Program-made: the position numbers and the translations under genes | Part shown: positions 1 through 11,512 of the stretch, in pieces | How the letters are laid out: every line of letters starts with the position of its first letter | Position numbering within the stretch: position 1 is the stretch's first letter | Origin: Takakia lepidozioides | Lineage: Eukaryota; Streptophyta; Takakiopsida; Takakiales; Takakiaceae | Length of the DNA stretch: 60,000 bases | Direction of reading: 5' to 3' | Assembly (NCBI GenBank): GCA_030704615.1 | Contig: CM060734.1 | Span: 8,186,001 to 8,246,000 of the forward strand | Notes under the pieces: generated by a model | What the model was told of the DNA's origin: nothing | Seen by the model: only the letters and a program-made list of their open reading frames with translations | The model's database searches: none

Positions 1-60
1 CATGTTTTGTCATTTCCTTTGCATGCATGTATTTCTTTCTTGTTTGTTTCTTTTTTGAAT

Positions 61-82
61 TGGGGGGGGGGGGGGGGGGGGG
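61..82. repeat. Poly-G run
   Basis: A run of about 22 G bases sits just upstream of the first exon. It is a simple homopolymer and its exact length is unreliable in any assembly. The following TTCTTCAG-like stretch could act as a splice acceptor for the next feature. Confidence 0.9.
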
Positions 83-95
83 TATTCGTCTTCAG

Positions 96-1129
96 GAGGC
101 AGAGACATTCTTGCCGGTTGGGTGTACTCCCGTGGGGTTGCCAATGAGGCAGAGCACATGGTGTTGATGAAGGACCCGAACACCAAAGGTAAGAAGAAGA
201 GGCCTCGACCTCCCGAGGTCCCTTTTACCATCAATGAAGGGGCTGCCGAGGAGAGAGAGAGGAGGGAGAGGGAGAAGGAGAGAGAGGAAGTAGCGGGGAA
301 GGGGAAGGAGATAGTCGTGGAGAAGGGGAAGGAAAAGAAGAAGAGGAAGAAGTCCCATGGAGACGACGGGGTGGGTGTGCGTGCGGGGGAGGGCAGTGGG
401 GTAACAAAGGAGGTGGGGAAGGAGCTTGCAAAGAAGGGAGAGGGTGGGAAGAAGAAGAAGAAATCCCGGGGGATAAAGGAGGTGGCCTCGGCAAAGATCG
501 TTGTGCCACCGGTGGAAGTCAATAAGCATGGTGACCCATGCGGCGCGTTTTGGGCGGCTATGAAGGGGCCAGCCTTCGAACTCGCAGCGGCGTGGTTCCC
601 TTGGCACATCGAGTGGGGTGATCAGCACTATGGCCAGAAGCGCAAGTATGCCCGCCTTGAGAAGCACGAATCCACACACAAGTGGGGCCCCGGCGGATCG
701 AGGGGTTTTATCCTCCGATTTGTAAGTCATACTTCCCTATGTATTTTGTTATGTCTTCTTTCAGGCTCCATCATCATGAGAAACTGACTTAATTTGTGGC
801 ATGTGTAGGAAACCACGTTTGAGAGGTTGTCATCTCCGGTAGAGTACGACTACACCAAGGAGCATGGTTGGCAATCCCTCATGACCAACATGGCCAAGAC
901 GGAGGGGATGAGTGCACTACAAGGCACTAGTATGGCTATGGCCAGGGATTGGATGAGAGCTCTGTGGGAGTTAGGGGAACGCCGCCTGGTTTACGTGCTC
1001 AGGCGAAGGGCGCGGAGTCATCAGGCTCATCGGATAGCTATGACTCCTCCTCTGACGATGAGGATGAGGATGAGGATGAGTAGTCCCAGTCCATGTAGGT
1101 CCCAGGGTCAGTCTATTGAACCCTTGTGA
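96..1129 (+). CDS. Unrecognised spliced gene, 3' part, Lys-rich with acidic tail
   Basis: I do not recognise this protein. An acceptor-like CAG ends at 95, and an open frame runs from about 98 through a strongly basic K/E/R-rich stretch (about 180-480). A conserved-looking Trp-rich segment follows (HIEWGDQHYGQKRKYARL, near 600-660). The frame meets a good donor at 722 (TTT then GTAAGT), and an acceptor ending at 808 restores it: ETTFERLSSPVEYDYTKEHG. Near 985-1000 the best continuation changes frame by one base. The shifted frame ends in a Ser/Asp/Glu tail (SSGSSDSYDSSSDDEDEDED) with a stop at 1081-1083, which looks more like a natural C-terminus than the Arg/Met-rich frame stopping at 1129. 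The start lies outside the window or in an earlier exon. It could be a live gene with an assembly indel or a recent pseudogene. Confidence 0.5.
722..808 (+). other. Probable 87-bp intron
   Basis: The donor GTAAGT begins at 722 and the acceptor GTGTAG ends at 808. Removing these 87 bases joins two coding stretches in frame. A TGA lies inside the segment, so splicing is needed for continuity. Confidence 0.65.
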
Positions 1130-1679
1130 GCAAAGAATTCAGCTCATTGCTTGTAAATATATTTCCATTTGTACATATATTTTCATCTTCCATCTTATTC
1201 ATATGTCGCACCGGCCTCACCCTCGATTCATGCTTGCTTGAACCAATGCAATAAACAAAATTGAGTACCCATTCAATCAAAGCAATGGAAGCTCTAATGT
1301 CTTCCAACACCCAAGAAAGAAATCAGGGAAAAACACTAAATCACCCCCAATTCACCCCCCAAAATGCCCCCACCACCCGCATTGCCACCCCAGGGTGTCG
1401 CTTGGGCCAGCGCCCTTGTGACGGGTTTTTTAGGCTTGCCACGGATGGGGGTCGCAACTAGCCACGGCCGGGCGTGGCTAGCAGCAACGCAGTGGCAAGG
1501 CCGGACCCCCCCCCCCCCGTGCGACGGGTTTTTCTTCTATGCGACGTTCGGGGGTGGCTAGCTGCGACGCCTCGGCATCCCTGAGCCCAACACAAGGCCT
1601 CCCCCACCTGTTTGTTTTTTGTAAAAAAAAAAAAAAGGCACCCAGCCACCCCTAGGCGTCGCAAGTAACCACGCCCCCC
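1130..1679. other. Non-coding, low complexity
   Basis: This stretch follows the first gene. It is C-rich and G-rich with homopolymers (poly-C near 1507-1520, poly-A near 1622-1635). Short words such as GCGACGGGTTTTT and GTGGCTAGC recur. I see no convincing gene. The right edge near 1680 is where repeat similarity to the 7.5-7.65 kb region begins. Confidence 0.6.
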
Positions 1680-1815
1680 GAACTTTGATTTTCAGCTGTA
1701 GCAAGAAATAAAGGTATAGGGGTATTCTGGAAAACTTACCAGACATATCCACCTCCCCTTTGGGGCAAGCTGTGCTGCAGACCAGTCTAAAACAAATACT
1801 GGCAGGGCAAGATAT
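1680..1815 (+). repeat. Repeat block, inverted copy at about 7505-7650
   Basis: The sequence beginning GAACTTTGATTTTCAGCTG and running to CTAAAACAAATACTGG is the reverse complement, with few changes, of the spacer inside the large hairpin at 7.5-7.65 kb. It has no coding capacity. It marks the left boundary of a composite non-autonomous element. Confidence 0.75.
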
Positions 1816-1841
1816 TTAAATCTGTGATGTCCAAGTGTTCT

Positions 1842-2215
1842 TCTTGTTCTTTTTGTTTTGGAAAAAAAACCCTCCATGACACCCATGGGGTTTGAGTAAG
1901 TATGCTTGGACTACAGCTTGCGGACAGTAAATCTGTATGACCATTTGACCTGCAACACATCAAGGGGGGTGAATGCATCCCCCTCTGAATGTGTATCATG
2001 ACTGGGTCAATCAACATCAGTGGCATACTCTTTGGGTTATGAATAATACTGACATGAACACATTATTGTGCATGGATGTAATTCTGGATTTTCTAAGCTT
2101 GATGATTGATGGATGGTGCCACTGTTAAGTGGCTGATATGTCTGATTATTCTTTCATGACAACGACCCTAGGGGTCCTGTCCTTGTCTTGACATGACAAA
2201 AAGTATCTTCCCTCT
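1842..2215 (+). repeat. Direct repeat, copy 1
   Basis: This block starts CTTTTTGTTTTGGAAAAAAA and ends near AAAAAGTATCTTCCCTCTCT. It recurs in the same orientation at about 4238-4627 with mostly single-base changes and small indels. One indel removes TTCTTTCATGACAAC-like bases near the end. It appears to be a module of the same non-coding element family. Confidence 0.8.
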
Positions 2216-2450
2216 CTTTTGTCTCTCTCCCTCTCCCTCTTTTTTTTTAAACTTTTCTGCCCCCTCTCTCCCTCTCTTGTTTTTTTTTTTTTAAGGAGCA
2301 CAAAAGAGAGGGAAGATAAATTTGTCATGTCAAGACAAAACAAGGACAAGACCCCTAGGGACTTTGTCCATAAAAGAAGAGACATGTCAGCCACTTTACA
2401 GTGGCACCATCCATCAACCATCAAACTGAAAAATCCAGGATTTCTTTCAT
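2076..2450. mobile_element. Foldback (hairpin) element
   Basis: The left arm (about 2085-2220) and right arm (about 2290-2445) are imperfect reverse complements. GATGGATGGTGCCACTG on the left matches CAGTGGCACCATCCATC on the right, and CCTAGGGGTCCTGTCCTTG pairs with CAAGGACAAGACCCCTAGG. The loop is pyrimidine-rich (CCCTCTCTCC). No protein is encoded. The structure fits a foldback or MITE-like element. Only the left arm is present in the second copy near 4.5-4.63 kb, so this hairpin probably arose by inverted duplication. Confidence 0.75.
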
Positions 2451-2470
2451 ACATCACATGGATTGTATGA

Positions 2471-3720
2471 CATTGTTTTACAAAAAACCACAGGGCATGT
2501 TACCATAATGATTCAACATTTACAAGAATCAAAGTAGCACCAGGTAAGGGTGGGATGGTGGGCTCTCATCCATATCATGCATCCATATAATTGCAAGATT
2601 TTATTATATAAATAGCTGGTACTGTGTAACATGTCAAACCTTGTCTGGTGACAATGAGTTGTAATTCAGGTGTTCCCAAAGTCACCACAAGGGTGTCATT
2701 CTGGTTTCTAAGCCTTAAAAAACAGAGCCAAGCTGAAAGCCCTAAACATGGAAAGAGCCATTACAAGTCATTTCCAGGGCTGGAATTCAGGTGTTCATAG
2801 TAACTTCACATGGGTAACATGCTTGTTTTTAGGCTCTTGAATCAAAACCATGTTGACAGCCCTCATAAGGAAAGGAAACATCACTGGTATAATCATTTCA
2901 GTTTGCCCCTAATACCTTCAAGGCTGGTGTCCATAGGCTGGGATCCCATTGAACTTAATAAAACCCCATGGGTATCATGCTGGTTAGATTTCATGTTTGG
3001 GCTTGGGTACCTCAGATTTATATAACCCTTCATGCCAATATTCATTTAAACTGGTACATAAGACAGCCTGGACAAAGGGATCAAGTACCGATGCCTTATC
3101 ATCCCAAGTCAACAATGCCTATAAACTGTAGCAAAAGGCCATGGTTTGGCAAAGAATAACTCTGACAGCCCTCATAAGGGGAGGGAGTAACACTGGTAAA
3201 GTGTTGCCCCAACAAACTTAATCATTGCTACGGGCTGTAAATCATATTTTATGATTCAGCCAAGCAATACATACATCACCACAACAAGGATAACAAGGGG
3301 GGTAGGACAGATCTATTAATCATTTCCAGATTGCCCCAAAGCCCTTACCACAGCAAAAAAACAAAGCAGGGAATGGACATAACTGGTGGGCTGCACTTAC
3401 ATTGCCCCAAAACAGGGAGCCAGCCCTGTCCACCATTTCCAGATTGCCCAAATCCTATACAACTGTTGCAGTAGTAGTTCATGATCCAAGAGACATCACC
3501 ATACTACATTTTCACTTACCCGTTTTTACACCGTACCATCCCCTTTTGTTGGCTTTCAAAGATCAAAAAACCATTTATGCCAGTGTCATTTTGCATTGGC
3601 ATCCAAGTGGTTATAGACATTTTTCTTCATCAACCATGGTCTAAGCTCCCAGCTTATGCAAGACCTCATTTAGCTAGGGCATGCAAGGTAATTTTTTCCA
3701 TCATTGGTACCCAAGAGGTT
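2471..3720. repeat. Diverged tandem-like repeats, non-coding
   Basis: No gene is visible. Phrases such as AATTCAGGTGTTC (about 2662 and 2783), GACAGCCCTCATAAGG (about 2860 and 3166) and CATTTCCAGATTGCCC recur with a loose period of about 120-130 bp. The motif style resembles the tandem units at 20.2-21.3 kb, suggesting an older array of the same element family. Confidence 0.5.
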
Positions 3721-4225
3721 TCAGCCAAGAGCAAAAGCAGCCCTTGTATGTTTAACCTAACAGGCTGGCGGCAATGCACACTAAGGGCCTGAAAATAGAT
3801 GTGTGTGTCCCACACAAATCATCATAACCAGCACGCAAGCAAACAGGGGCCCTCCAAAACCAAGGATTTACCCTAATTTCACTTCTTGTTCAAAAGCAAA
3901 GCAAAGAGATTGGATCATGGAAAACTCATAGAGTAGATAGTTTTCCAGATTCCATGATGAATCCACAGCAGGCTGCCACCTTCCCTCCTCTGCAACTCCT
4001 TGGTATTCTGCAACCCTTAGCAATCAGCATATTAAGTGGAAGCCCTCACCTGTGCCCGTCCCAAAAACCACCACAAAACAAAATTTTGTGTGTTAGTGAG
4101 GATGCACGAGGTGAATGGCAGGCTTCCACACTTGCTATCGAGGTCAAATACACATCATGCAAAGCACAGAGAACACCACAAAGTACAGGAAACATCACAA
4201 ACAGAAAAATAGAACCTTTTTAACT
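3720..4225 (+). repeat. Element end block, copy 1
   Basis: From about 3905 this block shares a continuous run with 8180-8490 and 21365-21705, and in reverse with 6690-7000. It includes ATTAAGTGGAAGCCCTCACC, GAGGATGCACGAGGTGA, CTTCCACACTTGCTATCGAG and a final AACCTTTTTAACTRTTTGGG. Four copies in one window define a family. It is non-coding in all frames. Confidence 0.8.
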
Positions 4226-4237
4226 ATTTGGGGGATG

Positions 4238-4627
4238 TTCTTTTTGTTTTGGAAAAAAAACCCTCCATGACACCCATGGGGTTTGAGTAAGTATGCTTGG
4301 ATTACAGCTTGCGGACAGTAAATCTGTATGACCATTTGACCTGCAACACATCAAGGCAAAAATATGGCCAAGTACCCGCCATCCCACCCAGACATCTGAA
4401 TGTGTATCATGATCATGACTGGTGGTCAATCAACATAAGTGGCATACTCTTTGGGTTATGAATAATACTGACATGAACACATTATTGTGCATGGATGTAA
4501 TTCTGGATTTTCTAAGCTTGATGATTGATGGATGGTGCCACTGTTAAGTGGCTGATATGTCTGATCATGACAACGACCCTAGGGGTCCTGTCCTTGTCTT
4601 GACATGACAAAAAGTATCTTCCCTCTC
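4238..4627 (+). repeat. Direct repeat, copy 2
   Basis: This is the second copy of the 1842-2215 module in the same orientation, joined directly to the end block on its left at about 4225-4235. It ends at TATCTTCCCTCTCT, where the first copy continues into its hairpin loop. No protein is encoded. Confidence 0.8.
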
Positions 4628-4903
4628 TCACTGTCCAATATGCGTAGTGGTTTCTGCATACACTATCCATTGATTACCATGCTGATTTTCCAGCCTTTGT
4701 GCAGAACCCCACCAAGATCACTCCGGAATGGATTGATGAACTGCAGACCTTGGGGTACTAGCTCCGGCTGCTTCCTCCAATCCTTGTTATTCAAGCTGTG
4801 CAACCATGGTTTATACCAGGTATGTTTTTTTCCAGCAGACCAATGGTTTGGGCATGGAGAATAGATAAGCACAGGGCATAACAGACTTATAAATTATGAT
4901 ATT
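4628..4903. other. Unassigned spacer with a short coding-like patch
   Basis: A short frame near 4650-4740 reads ADFPAFVQNPTKITPEWIDE before a TAG, in protein-like style, but it is too short to name. Nothing else stands out. Confidence 0.25.
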
Positions 4904-5312
4904 ATGAGCTAGGCCTTGGTAAGACAGTATACTCGAGTATATGTACACACCTTCTACATGATCCAGTCACTGTACATTACTCTTACTAACTGTCCCCTGT
5001 AGCCAATGCCTTATATCAATATTTAGTTTGTCTTCGGCTCAAATGCTTTTTGGCTTCTCCTAGATGTGGCTTTGCTCTTAGTAGAACCACACAAACAGAC
5101 CCCTAAATGTTGCTATCATGAGCTAGGCCCTAGTAAGACAATATACTGGAGCATATGTACACACCTTCTACATGATCCGGTCACTGTACATCGTTCTTGC
5201 TAACTGATCCCCTGTAGCCAATGCCTTATGTCAGAATTTAGTTGATCTTCGGCTCACATGCTTTTTGGCTTCTCCTGGATGTGGCTTTGCTCTTTGTAGC
5301 ACCACACAAAAA
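4904..5312 (+). repeat. Tandem duplication, unit about 214 bp
   Basis: Two adjacent direct copies start with ATGAGCTAGGCC at 4904 and 5118. Both contain ATGTACACACCTTCTACATG, CCCTGTAGCCAATGCCTTAT and GCTTTTTGGCTTCTCCT. The second copy is slightly shorter and a few percent different. No coding signal. Confidence 0.85.
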
Positions 5313-5689
5313 TGTCGGCACTCGGGTGTGATTTTTTATAGCCTAAATATGGTGTGTCCTTTTCCTTGAAAGCAAATATGCTTGTGATGGTGGAGTTCAC
5401 AAAAAACCAGAGTAAGTAAATACCATGGTTTCTTACACTTGTGATTTCTTCAATAACTAGTTCCTTTTGGGGTCTATGCTTAGTACATACCCCAGCAATA
5501 TGCTCGATTTCATATGCTTGTTCTGATTACCCAGATTGAATAAGGGATAGCTTGATAATCCTCTATGGTACACCTTTCAAAGGATTTGCTAATGAGCAGG
5601 GAGAGGTTACCCTTTTGGAGAAGGAGTCTGGTATGCACTCCCTTAAAGGGTGAATGTATACCACACTCACTCCGTAAGGGCCTGCCATA

Positions 5690-6664
5690 CCAGGGGTTGG
5701 ATGGTGGGATTCCCTCTCTCTCCCTCTGGAAACTGGGTTTATGGAATTGTTGTCCCGACTTCCATTTTTGAAAAAATTGAAAAAATTGGGTTGCAAGGAA
5801 TTTTGGATGTTTTTCATCCAAAATACATTTTTTTTCCTAGTGAAACATTTCTTCACTAAATACCTGTGAGGTTTTTTGCTTCATCCGAACATCAAACCGG
5901 AATATACTGATTGCAAAACTCCCGTCAGTTTTTTCAATCCAACCTGGATGAAAAAAAGACTTCATCTGACAGGACCTAAATACGGGGCAAGACAGGTATA
6001 AAAAAGTTTTTTAAAAAAAAACCCCCCGATATTTTTCATCTAACCTAGATGAAAAGCGGACTGCATCCGTCGAGTTCAAGACAGGATGAACGCACGATGT
6101 CTTTCATCTTCCACGAATGAGAAACGGACAACGTCCGTCGGACGTACAGGCTGGCGGATATTTTTCATCTTGAGAAGGATGAATGACGAGCCAGACAGGA
6201 GAAAACCCTGCGCAACCCTAATGTCTTTCTTTTTGCGCTGCGAGAGCGCGCGCGATGGCGGCTTGGGAGGAGCGATGGTGCTCGTGCTGCAGATACCTTG
6301 AGCTGCCAATCCTTGAGTGTTTATGGTCATGTGAGCGCCGCCTAGGCGGGCTCTTTAAGGCGATGGCGGTGGCTTAGAGATGAGGGAAGATTCACTGTCT
6401 CTGTTGTCTGTTTTTTTGCTGCACAAGGGAACCGCGGCAGTGATGGCGAAGGTACCACCTGCATGCTTATGACGTTTCCCTAGGAGCCCTCCTCTGGATC
6501 TTTGATGAATGGTGGCGTCTTAGTAGAACAAGGAAGTCTCTCTCCCTCCCTTTATAAACCCTACATTTTGAGACCAAGCTTTTTTTTCTTGTGCTTGGCA
6601 AGACTTTGCTTTGGTTAAGGTAGCAGTGTTGTGGTGCTGGCGGAGTCCTCCCTCCATGGTTAGG
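5690..6664 (-). mobile_element. Non-coding element body and GA/CT-rich terminus
   Basis: In reverse complement this region matches about 21711-22530: the run around GTTCCCTTGTGCAGCAAAAAA, the stretch GACTTCCTTG..., and the terminus that reads GGAAGTCGGGATAACAATTC in the other copy. It has several TTCATC...GATGAA hairpins at 5800-6200. I see no protein. It is the outer part of the same element whose inner part forms the large hairpin. Confidence 0.6.
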
Positions 6665-8505
6665 CTTATGGAGAGATGGTGACTCTCCCCCAAACAGTAA
6701 AAAAAGGTTCTTTTTCTGTTTGTTTTGCTTCCCTGCTTTCTTTGGCATTCTCTGCGCTTAGATTGAAGTGTATTTGACCTCGATAGCAAGTGTGGAAGCC
6801 TGCTACTCACCTCGTGCATCCTCACTAACTCACAATGCGTTGTGGTTGTTTTTGGGACGGGCACAGGTGAGGGCTTCCACTTAATATTCTGATGTCTAGG
6901 TGCTGCTGGATGCCAAGTAGGATTGCAGAGCAGGGGAAGAAATTGCTTGCCAGGGACTCATCTTAAAATGTTGAAAAACTAAAGTACTCTATGGTTTTTC
7001 TTGATCCTACCTCTTTCATTCCTTTATTTTTGAAGAACAAGTATAATGCTTTCTACGATGGGCTATTTTCGGCCCAGCCAATGGAAGACCTTTGCTTTGT
7101 TGTGACAGCCGGGTTTATGATGGCTTGTGTGAGAGACACACATCTGTTTTCCAGGCCCTAGTTTGCTTTGCTTACCTTATGGTAGTTAGAAACAATTTGA
7201 GAGGCTGCAAGGAACTGTTTGTTGCAGCTATTCGGGTACCCATGTTGGCCCCTGTTATGTTCCAACCCGGATGGCTTTGTTAGCTAGATGCTTAGGCCAG
7301 GGTATGGTGAAGATTCTGCCTGTGGATATTTGGCTGACAATGAAATATGGCAGCAATATAACTGGTAACTGGTTTTTGAGGCAGCCAGGGTGGTCAAGTG
7401 GAAATACCCCGTGGACATGGTGTAATGACATGGTCAAATGTGGAATGATGTGAATAGGATGTACTGACAGTATTATGTACTGTCACATGATGTGTATGCA
7501 GTCCTTTATCTTTACCTTGCTCCCTACTAGTATTTGTTTAGACTGGTCTACAGCACAGCTTGCCCCCACAGGGGAGGTGGATATGTCTGGTAAGTTTTCC
7601 AGAATACCCCTATACCTTTATTTCCTGCTACAGCTGAAAATCAAAGTTCGTGACCAAGCAAGGTAAAGAGAAAGGACTGCATACACATCATGTGACAGTA
7701 TATAATACTGTCAGTACATCCTATTCACATCATTCCACATTTGACCATGTCATTACACCATGTCCAGGGGGTATTTCCACTTGACCACCCTGGCTGCCTC
7801 AAAAAACCGGTTACCAGTTATATATTGCTGCCATATTTCATTGTCAACCAAATATCCACAGGCAGAATCTTCACCATACCCTGGCCTAAGCATCTAGCTA
7901 ACAAAGCCATCCGGGTTGGAACATAACAGGGGCCAACATGGGTACCCGAATAGCTGCAACAAACAGTTCCTTGCAGCCTCTCAAATTGTTTCCAACTACC
8001 ATAAGGTAAGCAAAGCAAACTAGGGCCTGGAAAACAGATGTGTGTCTCTCACACAAGCCATCATAAACCCGGCTGTCACAACAAAGCAGAGGTCTTCCAT
8101 TCGCTGGGCCAAAAATAGCCCATCGTAGAAAGCATTACACTTGTTCTTCAAAAATAAAGGAAGGAAAGAGGTAGGATCAAGAAAAACCATAGAGTACTTT
8201 AGTTTTTCAACATTTTAAGATGAGTCCCTGGCAAACGATCATTTCCCCTGCTCTGCAATCCCACTGGCATCCAGCAGCACCTAGACATCAGAATATTAAG
8301 TGGAAGCCCTCACCTGTGCCGTCCCAAAAACAACCACAACGCATTGTGAGTTAGTGAGGATGCACGAGGTGAGTAGCAGGCTTCCACACTTGCTATCGAG
8401 GTCAAATACACTTCAATCTAAGCGTAGAGAATGCCAAAGAAAGCAGGGAAGCAAAACAAACAGAAAAAATACCCTTTTTTAACTGTTTGGGGGAGAGTCG
8501 TCATC
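6665..8505. mobile_element. Giant inverted repeat (foldback), arms of about 850 bp
   Basis: The left arm (about 6665-7520) and right arm (about 7658-8505) are near-perfect reverse complements around a 137-bp spacer. Left-arm words such as GAGGCTGCAAGGAACTGTTT, GCTTAGGCCAGGGTATGG and GTACTGACAGTATTATG all reappear reversed on the right. Differences are scattered single bases and small indels, so the duplication is fairly recent. The spacer is the inverted copy of 1680-1815. No long frame survives on either strand. A transcript through it would fold into a long double-stranded RNA. The right end abuts the non-LTR retrotransposon at about 8506. Confidence 0.9.
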
Positions 8506-9299
8506 TCTATCATCACCCCCCCAAACCAAACAACCTATACACGGACATCTGCCTGACCCTCCTACTTCTCCGATGTGGGGACATACATCCAAATCTCGGA
8601 CCTTCTACCCTCGAGGAAATCATCAGCAAGTCCCCCATTGATGCACAATACAGATATGCATTATACTTCCAGCCGAACACCATGTCACTAATGCATAACT
8701 ATCAACATATCACCGACCACTTTGCTCCCTTCTTCCCCCGCGACCCATCCACATACCACCCACCAATAGCCCATGTTACAACCTTTGGACTCCCCACTAA
8801 TTCTTGCCCAACACTATCTAAGACCCTACAAAACCTCCAAGCATTTCATAGTCCCACCTTCTATTTGCTCTCATAATACTCATCTCTCCCTTGCCGGATA
8901 CATGTAACGGCTTTCTTCACTCCCACTCTTCATCCCTCCTCCGTCCCTTCCTTTCATAACTACAAGACCTACCCCTGCACCCCCATAACTACTTAGCACC
9001 GCTGCACCCCCTACACACCCTCCACTCCTCCCTAAATCTTCTGCAATCCCACCCAGGTACAATTCATAAAGCCCTCGGAGCCCACCTGACTACCATCACC
9101 ACCCTAGATCCGGACGCCACCGCAACCACTCAAAAATTCCCATTCCTCTCCAAAGACATCCTCTTAGCCACTCTAAGAGCCACCACCCCCTTCCAAGCTT
9201 CTCCCCATCCCAGCCACCTAACCCACCCCACCCCCCCCCCCCCCCCCCCTATCACTATTCACTCTGCCTCACTAGCCTCTCTGCCCACCACTAGCAGTA

Positions 9300-9851
9300 G
9301 CTCCCTTATTATCACCTCTTGGAACGTAGGCTCCCTAGCTACCAGTATACAGAGCCTCATCCACCTCATCACTGACTCCCACCCCCACATCATCCTACTA
9401 CAAGAAACCAAACTGCATACCAGTAACACTAATAGCTCATACATTAACAAACTTCTCCCGGACTACTACTTGTTATACATCAACCCACTCACTACACCAT
9501 AGTGCCTCCTTAGGCGCTCAGCACCTTATAAACCCACAAGAGGTGGGGTGGCATTTGGCATCCTGCGCTCGCAACCACTCCCCTAGCGATAACCGTACCC
9601 TCCATCTTCGTCTCCCACCTCCAAATCCTACACCTTCACACCCCACCCCCTGCCCTATTCTACTCGTTCATCTCTACATGCCATCCCACACCGAGGACCT
9701 CTCATCCATCCCTGAAATTCTTAGTACCATATCCGCGGCACTTACTCATCCCACACATCAACATGACCACGTCATAATGGCCGGGGACTTCAACAGAGAT
9801 GTTTCACTCCTAGGGCACACTTTCAATGGCACGCACCGACCACCATCCTAA
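9300..9851 (+). pseudogene. APE-like endonuclease domain of the LINE
   Basis: The domain starts with IITSWNVGSLATSIQSL and contains QETK, whose Glu is the metal-binding residue in AP-endonuclease-like nucleases. After a stop at 9503-9505 and a frame change it gives HDHVIMAGDFNRD, the GDFN substrate and catalytic motif. These motifs nick target DNA in LINE retrotransposition. The domain is split by at least one stop and one frameshift. Confidence 0.85.
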
Positions 9852-10321
9852 GCTGACCGAGACTGGGCCCAATTCACCTCCCATCATCACCTCGCATATA
9901 TCACCTCAGACCACCATTATTCTAGACAAGGTGGCCTCAATTATTCCTCACTAAGCCTCATTGATGGATTCTACTAGTACCAGCGAGGCCATCCCTCCTC
10001 ACTTGCAAAGCCATGTACATATTGATAGCCTAAGTAATTCCGACCACTACCCGATCTCCCCTTCCCTCCCACCATCACTCATCCCCTTTTGACCAGTTCC
10101 CGTCACGCAGGCACCACCCCTTCAACCACGTCTCCTCTCCCCTCTACTCTATAGTAATATAACCGCATTCAAATCCCATTTTCACCCAGCCGCCTCCGCC
10201 TTAATGCTCACCCTCTCGCACACTCTATCCAACTTGAACCTTTCCCAAAACCCAGAAACCACGTGGCTTGCAACTGAACGTACCCTCACATCCATCCTAC
10301 AACTCATGACCACCAGCGTGC

Positions 10322-11512
10322 TTGCCACTTGCTCCGCTCCCCCGGAACTCCCTCAAACCCCCCATTCACAACAAAACGGGGGCTACCTTACACGCACTCA
10401 AAAACGCGAGTGGACCTCCCATCTCAACACATAACCATACATCGCGCGCCTTCACGATTATCCCCAGCACACCCACCACCACCCCACTCAACAACTGGTC
10501 CACCGATCGCCGTATCTTGTGCTTAAATGCTATCCCCCTCTGCCAACCACTTCTACCCCCGCCGTCCGACCCCACAGCCATACCCAGCTGGATTGCTACC
10601 CTAGCCAAAATCGGCAAGGATGCAAAGAAGGCCGCATATAACATCACCAAACAAAAAGCCACTGCCAATCACAAGAAATTCGTCTCATCCTTCGGGAAAC
10701 TTTTACGTGATCACCCTAAGCGCACCCACAAAGCCATCTTCAACCCTGCCCTCAACCCCCCTATCGACTGCCTCAGACACCAACATGGCCACCTCGTAAC
10801 CCAACCGGACAATATGAAGAATGAAATTTGGGCGCAAGCCTCAGCCTCCTACACACCCACAGTCAAGCACTGCCTCCACCCCAGCAAACATACTAACGAC
10901 TGCTTATGCAGCGTCAAACACTACCCTTGGCATGACATCAACGGATTTTCCTTAGATAAACATGGGGCCCCTGAGGATACCATCCTCTCGTTCTTCACCA
11001 TAGCTATTTACGACTCATGTCTCAAATCCCTATCCAAATCCAAAGCCCCCGGTCCCGATCTCATCCCCAATGCCATACTCCAAGCTCTAGATCCTCATTT
11101 TCACTCCCTCTTATTCAGATTTTCCCACCTCTGTTATCGCCTACGACGTATTCCTTCATCTTGGAAACATAGCCGTACTATCCTTCTCTACAAAAAGGGG
11201 ACCCCACAGATCTCGGTAACTACCGCCCTATAGCTTTAGCCAACACCATATACAAACTCTTCACAAGTACGCTAATCACAATGCTCTCCTGCTATGAAGA
11301 GCAGCACTGCATTCTTAGTGACCCCCAAGAAGGCTTCCGTGCCACTCGTAGTACCACTCGCCAAATACAATATGTCCTATCCGCACTCGAAGACGCCAAA
11401 CTCACTAAACATGACATTTATCTCCTGTACATTGATTTTAAAAATGCCTTTGGATCTCTTGACCACGCCTGACTTCTCGCCATTATGACGGACCTGGGCT
11501 ATCCCCAGTTGC
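10322..11512 (+). pseudogene. Reverse transcriptase N-terminal half of the LINE
   Basis: The longest piece (about 10322-11233) carries the basic linker and the conserved KSKAPGPDLIPN lead-in, ending in HSRTILLYKKGTPQ. A one-base shift at about 11215-11225 moves the reading to YRPIALANTIYKLF. A later frame gives YEEQHCILSDPQEGFR and the first catalytic Asp block LLYIDFKNAF. A TGA at about 11470 and the truncation at 11515 remove the rest of the palm. Confidence 0.85.

Noticed and set aside
10-730. Long minus-strand frames over the first gene
   Set aside because: They are Phe/Ser/Pro-rich mirror readings of a Lys/Glu-rich plus-strand region and lack any motif.
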